Positions 7,617 to 16,051 of a DNA stretch of 21,041 nucleotides are shown piece by piece. Position 1 is the first letter of the stretch. Every line of letters starts with the position of its first letter. A program made the translations under genes and the position numbers. The stretch covers positions 1 to 21,041 of the forward strand of contig NZ_DITB01000122.1 in assembly GCF_002422095.1 (NCBI RefSeq), read 5' to 3'. Origin of the DNA: Flavobacterium sp. UBA6195 (GTDB lineage: Bacteria; Bacteroidota; Bacteroidia; Flavobacteriales; Flavobacteriaceae). The notes beneath the pieces were generated by a model. It was not told where the DNA came from. It did no database searches and was given only the letters and a program-made list of their open reading frames with translations.

Positions 7617-10600
7617 ATGAATAAAGATACTTTAATACAACTTTTCAAAGCACCCTACAAACGTCAATCGTTTATAGACAATGCTTTATTGCCTACCTTT
7701 CAAAGCAAAGTGGCAAACCTTAAGATTTATGACCAACAAGGAGTTCAAAATATAGAACTATCTGCATCAGAGCAGAATTATGCTGTTTCAGTAGTAAAAT
7801 ATGGTGAGTTTCAAACCTTAGATGAGTTGCCGAGAACGGTAGAACTCTTTGAAGTAATTGTAAATGATAACAAGCAAATAGAAAGAAGTCGAGTTGGCTT
7901 GGGAGCATTAGTAAAAAAGCACATCATTGGAAATAATGCTGTTTTAGTCAATTTTGCTTATCAAAATCCTGAAAAAAGAACATGGCGTTTTTCGTTTATT
8001 GCCCGTGATGGAGTTTTTCAAGATGGAGAAATGCAAAACACAGATACACACCCTAAACGATACACTTACGTTTTTGGTGAAAAAGAAGAAACCTATAAAA
8101 CAGCACTCGATCGATTTTTTATTCTGGGTAATGAATTAGAAATCACTATTAATAAAATAAAAGATGCATTTGGTGTCGAAGCTATGTCTAACGCTTTCTT
8201 TGATGAATATCGTGATGTACATTATGCGGGTTTTGTGGATTATTTGATGCGTTCAAATTTCAAAAAATCGGCTTTCAACGGAAACGACAAAGATGTTCGA
8301 GACTTTGTAAAAAAGCTCCTGGGTCGCATAGTGTTTTTGTACTTTCTACAAAAGAAAGGGTGGTTAGGGGCAAAAGACACTTCGTATAAAAACGGAGACA
8401 AAAACTTTATGACCAATTTCTTTAAAAAAGCAGGTGCGAATGATGCTTTTTATGTCAATTGGTTGTCTAAACTTTTTTTTGATGCTTTGAATAAAGAACG
8501 CCCCAATGAAGATTTCACAATGCCTGATGGCGAAGTGGTAAAGATTCCTTATTTGAATGGTGGATTGTTTGAAAAAGAGACAGAAAAATATGATTACTTG
8601 ACTTTTCCTGCCGATTTATTCACCAACTTGTTTGCGTTTTTTGACCAATATAATTTTACAATTTTTGAGGATAGTCCCGAAGAACACACCGTAGCAGTTG
8701 ACCCTGAAATGCTCGGTCATATTTTTGAAAATTTACTCGAAGACAACAAAGACAAAGGAGCATTCTATACGCCCAAAGAGATTGTGCATTATATGACACA
8801 AGAATCTTTGATTGAATACCTGCATACTCAATTACCCGATGCAGACAGAACAGAACTCGAAAACTTTGTAAAAAACAAAGACAATAAACTTAGCAAGGAA
8901 CACAAGGCAGCAATAGACCAAAAACTCGATACTGTTAAAATATGCGACCCTGCTATTGGTTCGGGTGCATTTCCTATGGGCTTGTTGCAAGAGATTTTTG
9001 GACTGAAAGAACGAATTGCTTACGATTTGGGATACAAAGTTTGGAGTCCTGCTACCGTGAAGGAAAACATCATCCAAAAATCTATCTATGGCGTGGACAT
9101 AGAGCGTGGTGCGGTGGACATTGCCCGTTTGCGTTTTTGGCTATCTTTGATTGTAGATGAAGAAATGCCTAAAGCCCTGCCTAATCTCGATTATAAAATT
9201 GTAGTGGGCAACAGTTTGGTGAGCAAGTTTGATGATACCGTCATAGAAATAGATTGGAACGAGAAAAGTAAAGCGGGTAGAAACGATGCTAATCTATCTC
9301 AAATGAGAAAAAATTTAGTGGTGATTTCAGAAAAGCAAAAACAATTTTTTGAAAGCAAAAGCAACATTCAAAAAGCGAAACTGAAAGTCGAAATAAGAGC
9401 TTTAAAATTAGATGTGTTAATGAACCAACTTTTATTTAACAAGGCATCTTATCTCAATAAAAATCAAAAAATAACAGATATGGGTTTTGGCTTAAAAACC
9501 AATGACCAAAAAAAGAATTTGGAAATAGATTTTCAGGTAGCAGAATTTAATCAAGCCCTTGCTAAACTTCAAAGACTCAAAGAAAACCCTGAGCAAGATT
9601 TTAGTCATTTTGATTGGAAATTGGATTTTCCTGAGGTATTGAATCCTCTGGTCAATGAAATTACTGGGTTTGACATTGTGATTGGGAATCCCCCTTATTT
9701 TCAATTAAGAGAAATCGATAGAAAGCTTCAAGAAGAATACAAGAAATCAAAATATTTTGAGTTTGCTAAAGGTGGCAGATTAAATGTCTATCAATTTTTT
9801 ATACCTTTTTCAGTCATTGTAACAAAGTCTCAAGGTATCACGTGTTTAATTACTCAAAACTCAATATTAGCAGAAGACACTGCAGTTTCAAATAGAAAAT
9901 TTATTTTTGACAATACAAAGCCAATCGGATTTTATTCATTTCCTGAAAGAGACAATGTAAAAACAAGAGTTTTTGAATCAGCAAAAATGAGTGTTGCAAT
10001 TTCTTTGCTACAAAATTCAAAACCTATTGTTAATGAAAATTTTAAAGTCATTGTTTGGAAAGATAAATTAATGTCTTCTTCAACTACTTTAAACACCAAC
10101 TATTCGGAAATTATAAATCTTTACGGGGAAAAACTCATTATACCCTCTGCAAATGATAGCACTTTTTATTTTCTCAATAAACTAAAATCAATCACAAATA
10201 AACTACAGTTTAAATCTCAAGCAGGTGAAATTGATATGTCTAAATTCAAAGATGATTTTGTTTTAGAAAAACAAAACAATATTAGAGTTTATACTGGAGC
10301 ACAAATTTTGAGATTTAAAACAACTGACAAACCTTCTCAAGGAAATGTTTTATATCTATCAACCAGAAACATCCCAAATACACCAAAAGCCTCTTATCGT
10401 TTAAAAGAAAGAATATGTATGCAACGTATAACTGGTGTGGATTCAAGACTTCGTTTAATTATGACAATCCTTCCAGAGAATTCCTTATGTGCAAATTCCA
10501 CAAATTTCATAGGTGGATTATCCAGAAATGAGTTACGCTACTGTCTTGCTGTATTAAACTCAAAACTGATTAACTTTTACTTCAAACTAACAAGCACCAA

Positions 10601-10994
10601 TACAAATATTACAACATCTGAAATAAACGCAATACCAATTCCAATAAATGGAGTAAAAGGAATTTTACCTTTGCTTATCGACATTATATTGAGTTTAAAT
10701 AAGAATGGTTTCAATATAGCCGAAAAACCTATTATTGAAGAAATCGAAGAAGTAATAGACGCCTTAGTTTTTGAATTGTATTTTCCTGAAGAGTTTGCAG
10801 AAAAAGGCATTGCAATAGAAAAATATGCCAAAAACATTTTTAAACCCATAGAGGGTTTATCGGAAGATGAGCAGATAAAAGCGATAAAGGAGGCTTACGA
10901 AACTTTGCGTGAGAAAGATAATCCGCTTCGTAATCAAATCAAGTTAATGAAGATTGAGCTGAAAGAATTATTGTTACCTATTTTAAGTGTTTAA
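7617..10994 (+). CDS. Eco57I-like adenine-N6 DNA methyltransferase, Hma-like defence system
   Basis: This 1125-residue protein probably methylates adenine in host DNA with S-adenosylmethionine. Motif I is DPAIGSGAFPM (D444, GSGAF 448-452) and the catalytic motif IV is IGNPPYF (NPPY 691-694). The roughly 240 residues between them hold charged helices, a large insertion typical of Eco57I/PglX-like enzymes. The C-terminal part carries a TaqI_C-like target-recognition region (LNSKLINFYFKLTSTNTN, about 980-1000, then IPIPIN). The first 350 residues are conserved-looking, but I see no clear PD-(D/E)xK nuclease motif. Cutting may therefore be done by the PLD domain of the helicase (inference). I prefer ATG 7617; an in-frame TTG at 7608 overlaps the preceding stop. 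The ATPase gene starts two bases after this stop. BREX PglX is the main alternative, but no other BREX genes are present. Confidence 0.9.
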   Translation: MNKDTLIQLFKAPYKRQSFIDNALLPTFQSKVANLKIYDQQGVQNIELSASEQNYAVSVVKYGEFQTLDELPRTVELFEVIVNDNKQIERSRVGLGALVKKHIIGNNAVLVNFAYQNPEKRTWRFSFIARDGVFQDGEMQNTDTHPKRYTYVFGEKEETYKTALDRFFILGNELEITINKIKDAFGVEAMSNAFFDEYRDVHYAGFVDYLMRSNFKKSAFNGNDKDVRDFVKKLLGRIVFLYFLQKKGWLGAKDTSYKNGDKNFMTNFFKKAGANDAFYVNWLSKLFFDALNKERPNEDFTMPDGEVVKIPYLNGGLFEKETEKYDYLTFPADLFTNLFAFFDQYNFTIFEDSPEEHTVAVDPEMLGHIFENLLEDNKDKGAFYTPKEIVHYMTQESLIEYLHTQLPDADRTELENFVKNKDNKLSKEHKAAIDQKLDTVKICDPAIGSGAFPMGLLQEIFGLKERIAYDLGYKVWSPATVKENIIQKSIYGVDIERGAVDIARLRFWLSLIVDEEMPKALPNLDYKIVVGNSLVSKFDDTVIEIDWNEKSKAGRNDANLSQMRKNLVVISEKQKQFFESKSNIQKAKLKVEIRALKLDVLMNQLLFNKASYLNKNQKITDMGFGLKTNDQKKNLEIDFQVAEFNQALAKLQRLKENPEQDFSHFDWKLDFPEVLNPLVNEITGFDIVIGNPPYFQLREIDRKLQEEYKKSKYFEFAKGGRLNVYQFFIPFSVIVTKSQGITCLITQNSILAEDTAVSNRKFIFDNTKPIGFYSFPERDNVKTRVFESAKMSVAISLLQNSKPIVNENFKVIVWKDKLMSSSTTLNTNYSEIINLYGEKLIIPSANDSTFYFLNKLKSITNKLQFKSQAGEIDMSKFKDDFVLEKQNNIRVYTGAQILRFKTTDKPSQGNVLYLSTRNIPNTPKASYRLKERICMQRITGVDSRLRLIMTILPENSLCANSTNFIGGLSRNELRYCLAVLNSKLINFYFKLTSTNTNITTSEINAIPIPINGVKGILPLLIDIILSLNKNGFNIAEKPIIEEIEEVIDALVFELYFPEEFAEKGIAIEKYAKNIFKPIEGLSEDEQIKAIKEAYETLREKDNPLRNQIKLMKIELKELLLPILSV

Positions 10995-10996
10995 CA

Positions 10997-12961
10997 ATGC
11001 AGAAAATTAAATCTATAACGCTCCGTAACTTCAAGTACTTTTTTGGCAAAGAAACGGAGCAAACGCAAAACAAGATAGAACTAGACAAGCAAAATCTTTT
11101 GCTTTATGGTGAAAATGGAAGTGGCAAAAGTTCTATTTATTGGGCTTTATATACTTTTCTGCAAAGTGCCATAAAAGACCCACGTTCAGAAATTGAAAAA
11201 TACTTTGACCCAGTAAAAGACCAAAACTTGCGAAACCGCTTTGCCCAACCAGATGATGAATCGGGTATTATTGTAGAGTTTACCGCACCCTCTGGAGGCA
11301 CTATTAAAGAGCTAAAACGCAACACAGATAGAACATTCAGTATCAATACTTATCGAGATACTTTTACAGAAAGGGCTTTAATAGGCAGTGATTTTATCAA
11401 TTACAAGTTTCTATCAAAAATCTATGATTTCCGCAATAGTGAACCTATTGATTTATTTGAAATGTTTGAGCGCGACATTTTGATGTTCATAGATTTTGAA
11501 GAAGCCTACACCGAACACGATGGTACACTCTCTACAAAAACGTACGCAAGCGATTGGTGGAAGTTTATTTGCGATGCACCCAATAACCTACCATATAATG
11601 GAAATATTGTAAGTGTTGGTACTGATGAATATAGACGTTTTAAACATACAACTATACCAAGATTTGTAGAACTATTAAAACGTTTTTTGATAGATATTAC
11701 CCAAGGAGCAAATGAATATCTACAGCAAGAATTCAATGAAGATTTCACATTAAGTTTTGATGTAGATAATATCGATTGTGATTATAATAAAAATGTAAGC
11801 ACACGTGCTAAAGATGGTAAACTTCACTTTCCGAAGATTCCTCTGAAGATATTCTTAACAAATCCGAATTTACCATTACAGGAACGTGAAGTTAAAAAAC
11901 CACATACTTTTCTAAATGAAGCACGTTTAACGGCCATTGCTTTAGCTATTCGTTTATCCATTTTAGACAGAAGACCAACATTCCCAAATTCAGCAAGAAT
12001 TTTAGTTTTAGACGATTTGCTTTTGAGCTTAGATATGAGCCATCGAGACAAAGTGCTGGATATTTTGTTGAGTGATAGTTTTATAAATACCTATCAAATA
12101 TTAATACTCACACACGATCGAGCATTTTACAATATGTGCAAAAACAGAATCCAAGACCGTTTTGAATCGGGTTGGATTTTTAAAGAAATGTATCAGCACC
12201 AAACTGATACTGGCATACCTTGTCCGTTTATCCCTGAGCAAAGTAATTATTTAGATTTAGCCAAGAAGTACCTTAAAGAATTCGACTATCCTGCAAGTGC
12301 AAATTATTTGAGAAAGGAAACAGAAAGGGTTTTATGCAAACTTTTACCACATAATCTTACTTTGTTCTTGAAAAATGACGAAGGTTCTAAAACGGTTAAT
12401 TTAGAAACTTTAATTTATCGTTTCAAAGATTATTATAATTCACTCGGTGGTGATTTCACACCGTTTCTTAGGTTAAAAGAACATAAAGATTTAATACTTA
12501 ATCCGCTTTCTCACGACAACACCCATTCACCCATATATAAGTTGGAATTATTAAATCTTATCAAAATATTGGATGAACTTAATTTAATATCTGTAAAAAC
12601 GTTGGTTGACGTTAATGATGACCCGAACTCAATTTTTGAACTACACGAAAGTGATATAAATAATGATGAATGGGTTTATGAGTTTTACCCTTTGGAAACT
12701 TTTAGAGTTTTAAAACACCCTAGTCATAATTGGCTAATTAAGTTTCCAAAATCTCATTTTATCAGAAGAAAAAATATCACTCAAAACTCTGACTTTGAAA
12801 ATGTAAATAAATCTTATATGTTGGATTATGGTTATGAGAAAATAAGATGGACTTTGGGTACAAAAACAAATACCATTGATAACATTAAAGACTTGAAAGA
12901 AATCATTTTTAAAGATGGACAAAAACTAATCGAGATATTAGATACTAAGGTATCTATTTAA
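10997..12961 (+). CDS. RecF/SMC-like AAA ATPase, Hma-like defence system
   Basis: This 654-residue ATP-binding protein has an ABC-type ATPase head. Walker A is YGENGSGKSS (GENGSGKS 38-45) after the typical SITLRNFKYF start. A signature-like helix (NEARLTAIALAIRLSIL, from 307) and Walker B/D-loop (ILVLDDLLLSLDMSHR, D339/D340) follow, then an H-loop (LILTHDRAF). The LDD form of Walker B is that of RecF-like proteins. No long coiled coil is present, so it is not a full SMC. Residues about 415-540 form a helical domain (YPASANYLRKETERVL, ILNPLSHDN) that recalls HEPN/DUF4145-like folds found behind such ATPases, but that is only a resemblance. It starts two bases after the methyltransferase stop, so the three genes are one operon. 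It probably couples ATP use to sensing or regulating the helicase-methylase pair. Confidence 0.85.
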   Translation: MQKIKSITLRNFKYFFGKETEQTQNKIELDKQNLLLYGENGSGKSSIYWALYTFLQSAIKDPRSEIEKYFDPVKDQNLRNRFAQPDDESGIIVEFTAPSGGTIKELKRNTDRTFSINTYRDTFTERALIGSDFINYKFLSKIYDFRNSEPIDLFEMFERDILMFIDFEEAYTEHDGTLSTKTYASDWWKFICDAPNNLPYNGNIVSVGTDEYRRFKHTTIPRFVELLKRFLIDITQGANEYLQQEFNEDFTLSFDVDNIDCDYNKNVSTRAKDGKLHFPKIPLKIFLTNPNLPLQEREVKKPHTFLNEARLTAIALAIRLSILDRRPTFPNSARILVLDDLLLSLDMSHRDKVLDILLSDSFINTYQILILTHDRAFYNMCKNRIQDRFESGWIFKEMYQHQTDTGIPCPFIPEQSNYLDLAKKYLKEFDYPASANYLRKETERVLCKLLPHNLTLFLKNDEGSKTVNLETLIYRFKDYYNSLGGDFTPFLRLKEHKDLILNPLSHDNTHSPIYKLELLNLIKILDELNLISVKTLVDVNDDPNSIFELHESDINNDEWVYEFYPLETFRVLKHPSHNWLIKFPKSHFIRRKNITQNSDFENVNKSYMLDYGYEKIRWTLGTKTNTIDNIKDLKEIIFKDGQKLIEILDTKVSI

Positions 12962-12983
12962 TATTTTAGTTTGGTTATTAAAT

Positions 12984-12991
12984 TAGATTTG
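12984..12991 (+). promoter_or_regulatory. candidate -7 promoter box for the AlbA_2 gene
   Basis: TAGATTTG matches TAnnTTTG exactly in the 74-bp gap before the AlbA_2 gene. The box overlaps a 7-bp inverted repeat, AATTAGA (12981-12987) and TCTAATT (12996-13002), which could be an operator. No clear TTG lies at the right distance upstream. Independent transcription of the AlbA_2-DUF3293 pair is possible, but read-through from the upstream operon is equally compatible. Confidence 0.35.
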
Positions 12992-13035
12992 AATTTCTAA
13001 TTCTTTAAAATATTTCAATTAAAATAATAACAAAT

Positions 13036-14811
13036 ATGACAATATACACACCTGGACAATCATACACCTTTCAAGTGATTGGAATCAAAGAAGAAAACGA
13101 TTCCAAATACATTTATCTATCTGATGGAATTAAAGATACCTATCGTGTAAAACCATACGATTACCAGTTAGAATGGGAGGAATTTAATATTCCAAACAAA
13201 ATGAATTGCTTCGTAAAAGAAGTTAACATTTGGGGATTACCATATTTAGTTCAGGACAGAAAAGAAGTACTTCAGTTTTGTTATGCAGACTTAAAAACAG
13301 AATATCCTTTTAAAGTGGTAAATATTGGTTTAGACTCCAATACACAAGCTGTTTATTATGAATTAAAAGATTCATTTGGTTTGTACCACAGATATTATCC
13401 TAAAAATAATGAACCAAAACATGAAATTGGAGATATTTTCAATCTGGTGGTAAATAGTATATATGATAAAGGATACAACAAAGTAACGCTAAATCTCGAA
13501 TATCCAGTTGAATTAATCGTAACAAAAGAAAATATAACCCAAGAAATTTCTAACGACCCAAGGCTGGAAAGCAAATTTGGATACGAATCAGCCACCAAAG
13601 AATTTAAAACTTCTATTGTTTTTCCAGCGGGTGGCATAGAGCCAAATATTGACCGTCAATTATCTTACATTCTCAAAACTATCGCTGGTTTTCAAAATGC
13701 GCATGGTGGTGAATTATACTTAGGGGTGAATGATAGTGGAAGTATAAGTGGTATTAATGATGATTTTAAATATCTTAATTCCAGCGAAACAGATACCTAT
13801 ACCTATAGTGAAAACATAGATGGTTTCGAGTTAAAAATAAGAAACACAGTTAAGCAAATCATGGGAGGTATATCGAATAGTCATATCGATTTTCAATTTA
13901 ATAATGAAAACAACAAAGACTTCGTACTCTTAAAAATTAAAGAAGTAAACAGACCTGTTTTTGTTAATGGAATTAAATTGTTCCAAAGAACGGGCAACAT
14001 GACTCAATTACTTAAAGGTGATGAAATTACCTATTTTATTGAAAATAGGCTACAACTGAGAAAATCGGAAATAGAAACCATACAAATACCAGATACCTTT
14101 GTTGATGAAGTTATACCTGAAATTGTCGACAAAAAACCCGAAATAAAAGTTACAGAAGAACCGTTACCTACGTTTTATTTACCTCAATTTACCGAAATTT
14201 TTAGAAATGAAAAAATTTGGTATTACCTAACGATTTACAGTACTGGTGAGTGGTCATTCCAAAAACATGAGGCTTTGGATGAGGATGTAATGATAGAAAT
14301 TCCAATTTATAACAACTGTAAAAAAGGTAGAATAGTTATGGTGTATCACAACGGTTGCGTGAATACAGTTGTGCCCTATGATTTATTTTACAATAAAAAC
14401 AATGCAAGTAAGACATCAAAAAAAGAAGGAAAAAGATATAGCAATGGTTATAATGTAAGTGGAATAATCAAAGAGTTCTGTTGTATACCAGAAAACTATT
14501 TTCTAGTTTTTTATAGTAAAGACATTAAAAACAATATGGAATACACTAAAATTCATAAAGTAGCTGATATTTCAGCTCATGTGGGGTTACACGCAGAAGG
14601 AAATGTTTTAATTAATCCTAGATTTAATGGTGAATTAGTAGACGTTAAAATTTTACCAAATTTTATAGAGCATCTAATTACAGGACTAACCTTTACAAAG
14701 AACCAAACGTCAACAACCTTAGGAGTAAAGAATAATGATAAAGATTATAGAAGTGCATTTCAAACTCTAAAAGTGTTAATTGAAAAATACAGTAATTTTT
14801 GGAGCAAATAA
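13036..14811 (+). CDS. AlbA_2 (Schlafen-type) domain protein with N-terminal beta-rich region
   Basis: The 591-residue protein has a central AlbA_2 domain at about 185-335, with ESATKEFKTSIVFPAGG and the family hallmark GFQNAHGGELYLGVNDSGSISG (218-239 region), and then FQRTGNMTQLL. AlbA_2 domains bind nucleic acid and occur in Schlafen-like RNases and in bacterial regulators; I cannot see which applies here. Residues 1-160 are beta-rich, with alternating hydrophobic and charged positions (YTFQVIGIKEE, EYPFKVVNIGL) suggesting two OB- or S1-like repeats. Residues 380-591 have no family I recognise. The gene follows the Hma-like operon by 74 bp and its stop is one base from the DUF3293 start. 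Its position suggests a regulator, sensor or effector accessory to the defence operon (inference). Confidence 0.8.
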   Translation: MTIYTPGQSYTFQVIGIKEENDSKYIYLSDGIKDTYRVKPYDYQLEWEEFNIPNKMNCFVKEVNIWGLPYLVQDRKEVLQFCYADLKTEYPFKVVNIGLDSNTQAVYYELKDSFGLYHRYYPKNNEPKHEIGDIFNLVVNSIYDKGYNKVTLNLEYPVELIVTKENITQEISNDPRLESKFGYESATKEFKTSIVFPAGGIEPNIDRQLSYILKTIAGFQNAHGGELYLGVNDSGSISGINDDFKYLNSSETDTYTYSENIDGFELKIRNTVKQIMGGISNSHIDFQFNNENNKDFVLLKIKEVNRPVFVNGIKLFQRTGNMTQLLKGDEITYFIENRLQLRKSEIETIQIPDTFVDEVIPEIVDKKPEIKVTEEPLPTFYLPQFTEIFRNEKIWYYLTIYSTGEWSFQKHEALDEDVMIEIPIYNNCKKGRIVMVYHNGCVNTVVPYDLFYNKNNASKTSKKEGKRYSNGYNVSGIIKEFCCIPENYFLVFYSKDIKNNMEYTKIHKVADISAHVGLHAEGNVLINPRFNGELVDVKILPNFIEHLITGLTFTKNQTSTTLGVKNNDKDYRSAFQTLKVLIEKYSNFWSK

Positions 14812-14812
14812 C

Positions 14813-15205
14813 ATGACAAAAGAAGAAACACACCAGGCATTTTTAAATACTACATTTAAAGTAAAAGGAAATTATAATTTTGATATTAAAATTGATTGTG
14901 TAATAGAAAAAGCGAACCACCTAGATAGTTTTGCTTTTATAACAGCTTGGAATCCATTACCAGAAATTTTAAGTTTGGAATCAAATCAATATCGAAATAT
15001 CGAATTAAAAAAAGATATTGAACAACTTGCTTTTATATATGTTGATGGTTTGGGGATTTCTGATGATGGAAATTGGTCAGAAGAATCTTTTTTTATAGAA
15101 AATATTTCATTAGAAAAAGCCAATGAATTAGCTAAAAAATATGGGCAATTAGCTTTTGTTTTTGGATATAAAAACAATAAAGCAGCTTTGATATATACAA
15201 AATAA
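14813..15205 (+). CDS. DUF3293 domain protein
   Basis: The 130-residue protein matches the DUF3293 pattern along its whole length: FITAWNP (42-48), LSLESNQYRN (54-63), a central VDGLGISDDGNWSEESFFI, and the ending LAKKYGQLAFVFGYKNN with ALIYTK. The function of the family is not known to me. ATG 14813 is one base after the AlbA_2 stop, so the two genes are probably translated together. A TTG at 14780 in the same frame would overlap that gene and is less likely. Its TAA stop is also the first base triplet of the repeated unit that follows. Coupling to the AlbA_2 gene suggests partnership, for example effector and inhibitor, but nothing in sequence proves this. Confidence 0.85.
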   Translation: MTKEETHQAFLNTTFKVKGNYNFDIKIDCVIEKANHLDSFAFITAWNPLPEILSLESNQYRNIELKKDIEQLAFIYVDGLGISDDGNWSEESFFIENISLEKANELAKKYGQLAFVFGYKNNKAALIYTK

Positions 15206-15217
15206 TGAATTTTTTTC

Positions 15218-15249
15218 TTGCACAATTCGATTTTTTTTTATAATATTTG
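15218..15249 (+). promoter_or_regulatory. promoter of repeat copy 1
   Basis: TTG (15218-15220), 20 bases of spacer including a T9 tract, then TAATATTTG (15241-15249), close to the flavobacterial TTG-N17-23-TAnnTTTG pattern with one extra base in the -7 box. The predicted start lies near 15255, exactly where the conserved RNA block begins. Both boxes are kept in the second copy while spacer bases vary. Confidence 0.65.
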
Positions 15250-15252
15250 TAG

Positions 15253-15344
15253 AGCATCAAGAACCCGTCACGGCGGGTGCCAACCGATCAACTCACGACA
15301 CGGTGGCTTAGTATGCGGAACAGTCGTTCAAATGTGTTGAGAAA
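15253..15344 (+). ncRNA. candidate structured RNA or leader, copy 1
   Basis: Possible helices seen by eye: P1 ACCCG (15263-15267) with CGGGT (15274-15278) around the loop TCACGG; P2 GCCAaCCG (15279-15286, one bulged A) with CGGTGGC (15301-15307). Bases in the P2 loop can pair downstream, TCAAC (15288-15292) with GTTGA (15336-15340) and ACGAC (15295-15299) with GTCGT (15323-15327), which would form a pseudoknot. There is no T-run after it, so it may continue into the next gene as a leader. The same segment also contains a short Arg-rich open frame (ATG 15312, MRNSRSNVLRN), so a leader peptide is an alternative. The Rfam Flavo-1 family is a comparison to make; I cannot recall its sequence. Confidence 0.55.
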
Positions 15345-15446
15345 CCACAATTCTTATCGCTTTGTACGTTAAATAATTTGTTTAATCAAACAGTAGTGTC
15401 TTGTTTAGAGATACGCAATCACTATTGTAATAAATCTTTTAAACGT

Positions 15447-16013
15447 ATGGTAATTTATGAAGACAAAGACTTTTTAAATCCAGTCTGCTTATCTCTAGTA
15501 GTAAGAGTAGATAGTATTAATAAAGCATATGGAGATATAGCTTCATTTGCAAATAAGTACAAATTAAAAGGAGTAACTAATGGAAAACTTTATTGTGTTG
15601 CTTTTATGACAAGTCCATCAGATATGTTGGATACAATAGAAAACGAATATTTGTTATCATGTAACTTCAAATTTGGAATAGATTATATCTATTTTAATAC
15701 CGAACCGTATTATGGTGTTCGGTTTGAAATTAATGAAGATGCCTATAAAGAACTTCCCTACACAAAAGGGCTTAATTGGATAAAAAGTATTTTACTACCT
15801 AATGGAAATTATATTTGGTTTACTGATTGTAATATACCTCTGAGAGAACAAGAAAAAGAGGTAAATACTATGGCTTACTTTTGCCGTTCTCATGAAGATA
15901 TCAATAATATAAATCCCGTTTTGATAAGAGAAAATGAGAGAAGTATGTTCTTTAAAGTTTCCTATTCAGAACATATCTATATGGTATCTAGAGATTTAAT
16001 TGAAAGAGAGTAA
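15447..16013 (+). CDS. protein of unknown function downstream of repeat copy 1
   Basis: From ATG 15447 the product has 188 residues. An in-frame TTG at 15378 would extend it by 23 residues of unconvincing composition (Cys/His-rich). It is a soluble protein without signal peptide, rich in aromatic residues (FGIDYIYFNTEPYYGVRF, NYIWFTDC). I recognise no family. It is followed after 38 bases by another unknown gene, with an AT-rich TTAATTAACTAAA leader, so the two probably form one transcript that could start at the repeat promoter. Small, varied genes between repeats recall effector/immunity or cassette genes, but that is inference. Confidence 0.65.
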   Translation: MVIYEDKDFLNPVCLSLVVRVDSINKAYGDIASFANKYKLKGVTNGKLYCVAFMTSPSDMLDTIENEYLLSCNFKFGIDYIYFNTEPYYGVRFEINEDAYKELPYTKGLNWIKSILLPNGNYIWFTDCNIPLREQEKEVNTMAYFCRSHEDINNINPVLIRENERSMFFKVSYSEHIYMVSRDLIERE

Positions 16014-16051
16014 TTTCTTTAAATTTTATTAATTAACTAAATACAGAAATT

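Larger units (their letters stand above)
15203..15355 (+). repeat. 153-bp repeated unit, copy 1 (promoter + structured RNA)
   Basis: The unit aligns without gaps to 16466-16618 (offset 1263), with about 11 differences. It begins exactly at the TAA stop of the DUF3293 gene (TAATGAAT in both copies) and similarity ends near CAATTCTTA. Homology does not extend into the preceding coding regions. Differences are concentrated in the AT-rich promoter region, in a hairpin loop and near the 3' end; 15274-15344 is identical in both copies. Confidence 0.9.

Noticed and set aside
8942..9160. 72-residue + strand open frame within the methyltransferase gene
   Set aside because: It is a shifted reading of motif I of the methyltransferase, with no independent support.
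4294..12961. DISARM or BREX system
   Set aside because: DISARM needs drmA/drmB with separate helicase and PLD genes; BREX needs brxC, pglZ and others. None is present; the PLD and helicase are fused here.
15320..15345. tRNA-like T-arm (GTTCAAAT) in the repeat core
   Set aside because: The bases either side do not pair as a T-stem, and no acceptor stem or anticodon arm can be drawn.
15203..15355. Integron attC site reading of the repeated unit, because it follows genes like a cassette
   Set aside because: No inversely related RYYYAAC/GTTRRRY core pair at the ends, the unit has a promoter signal, and no integron integrase is visible.
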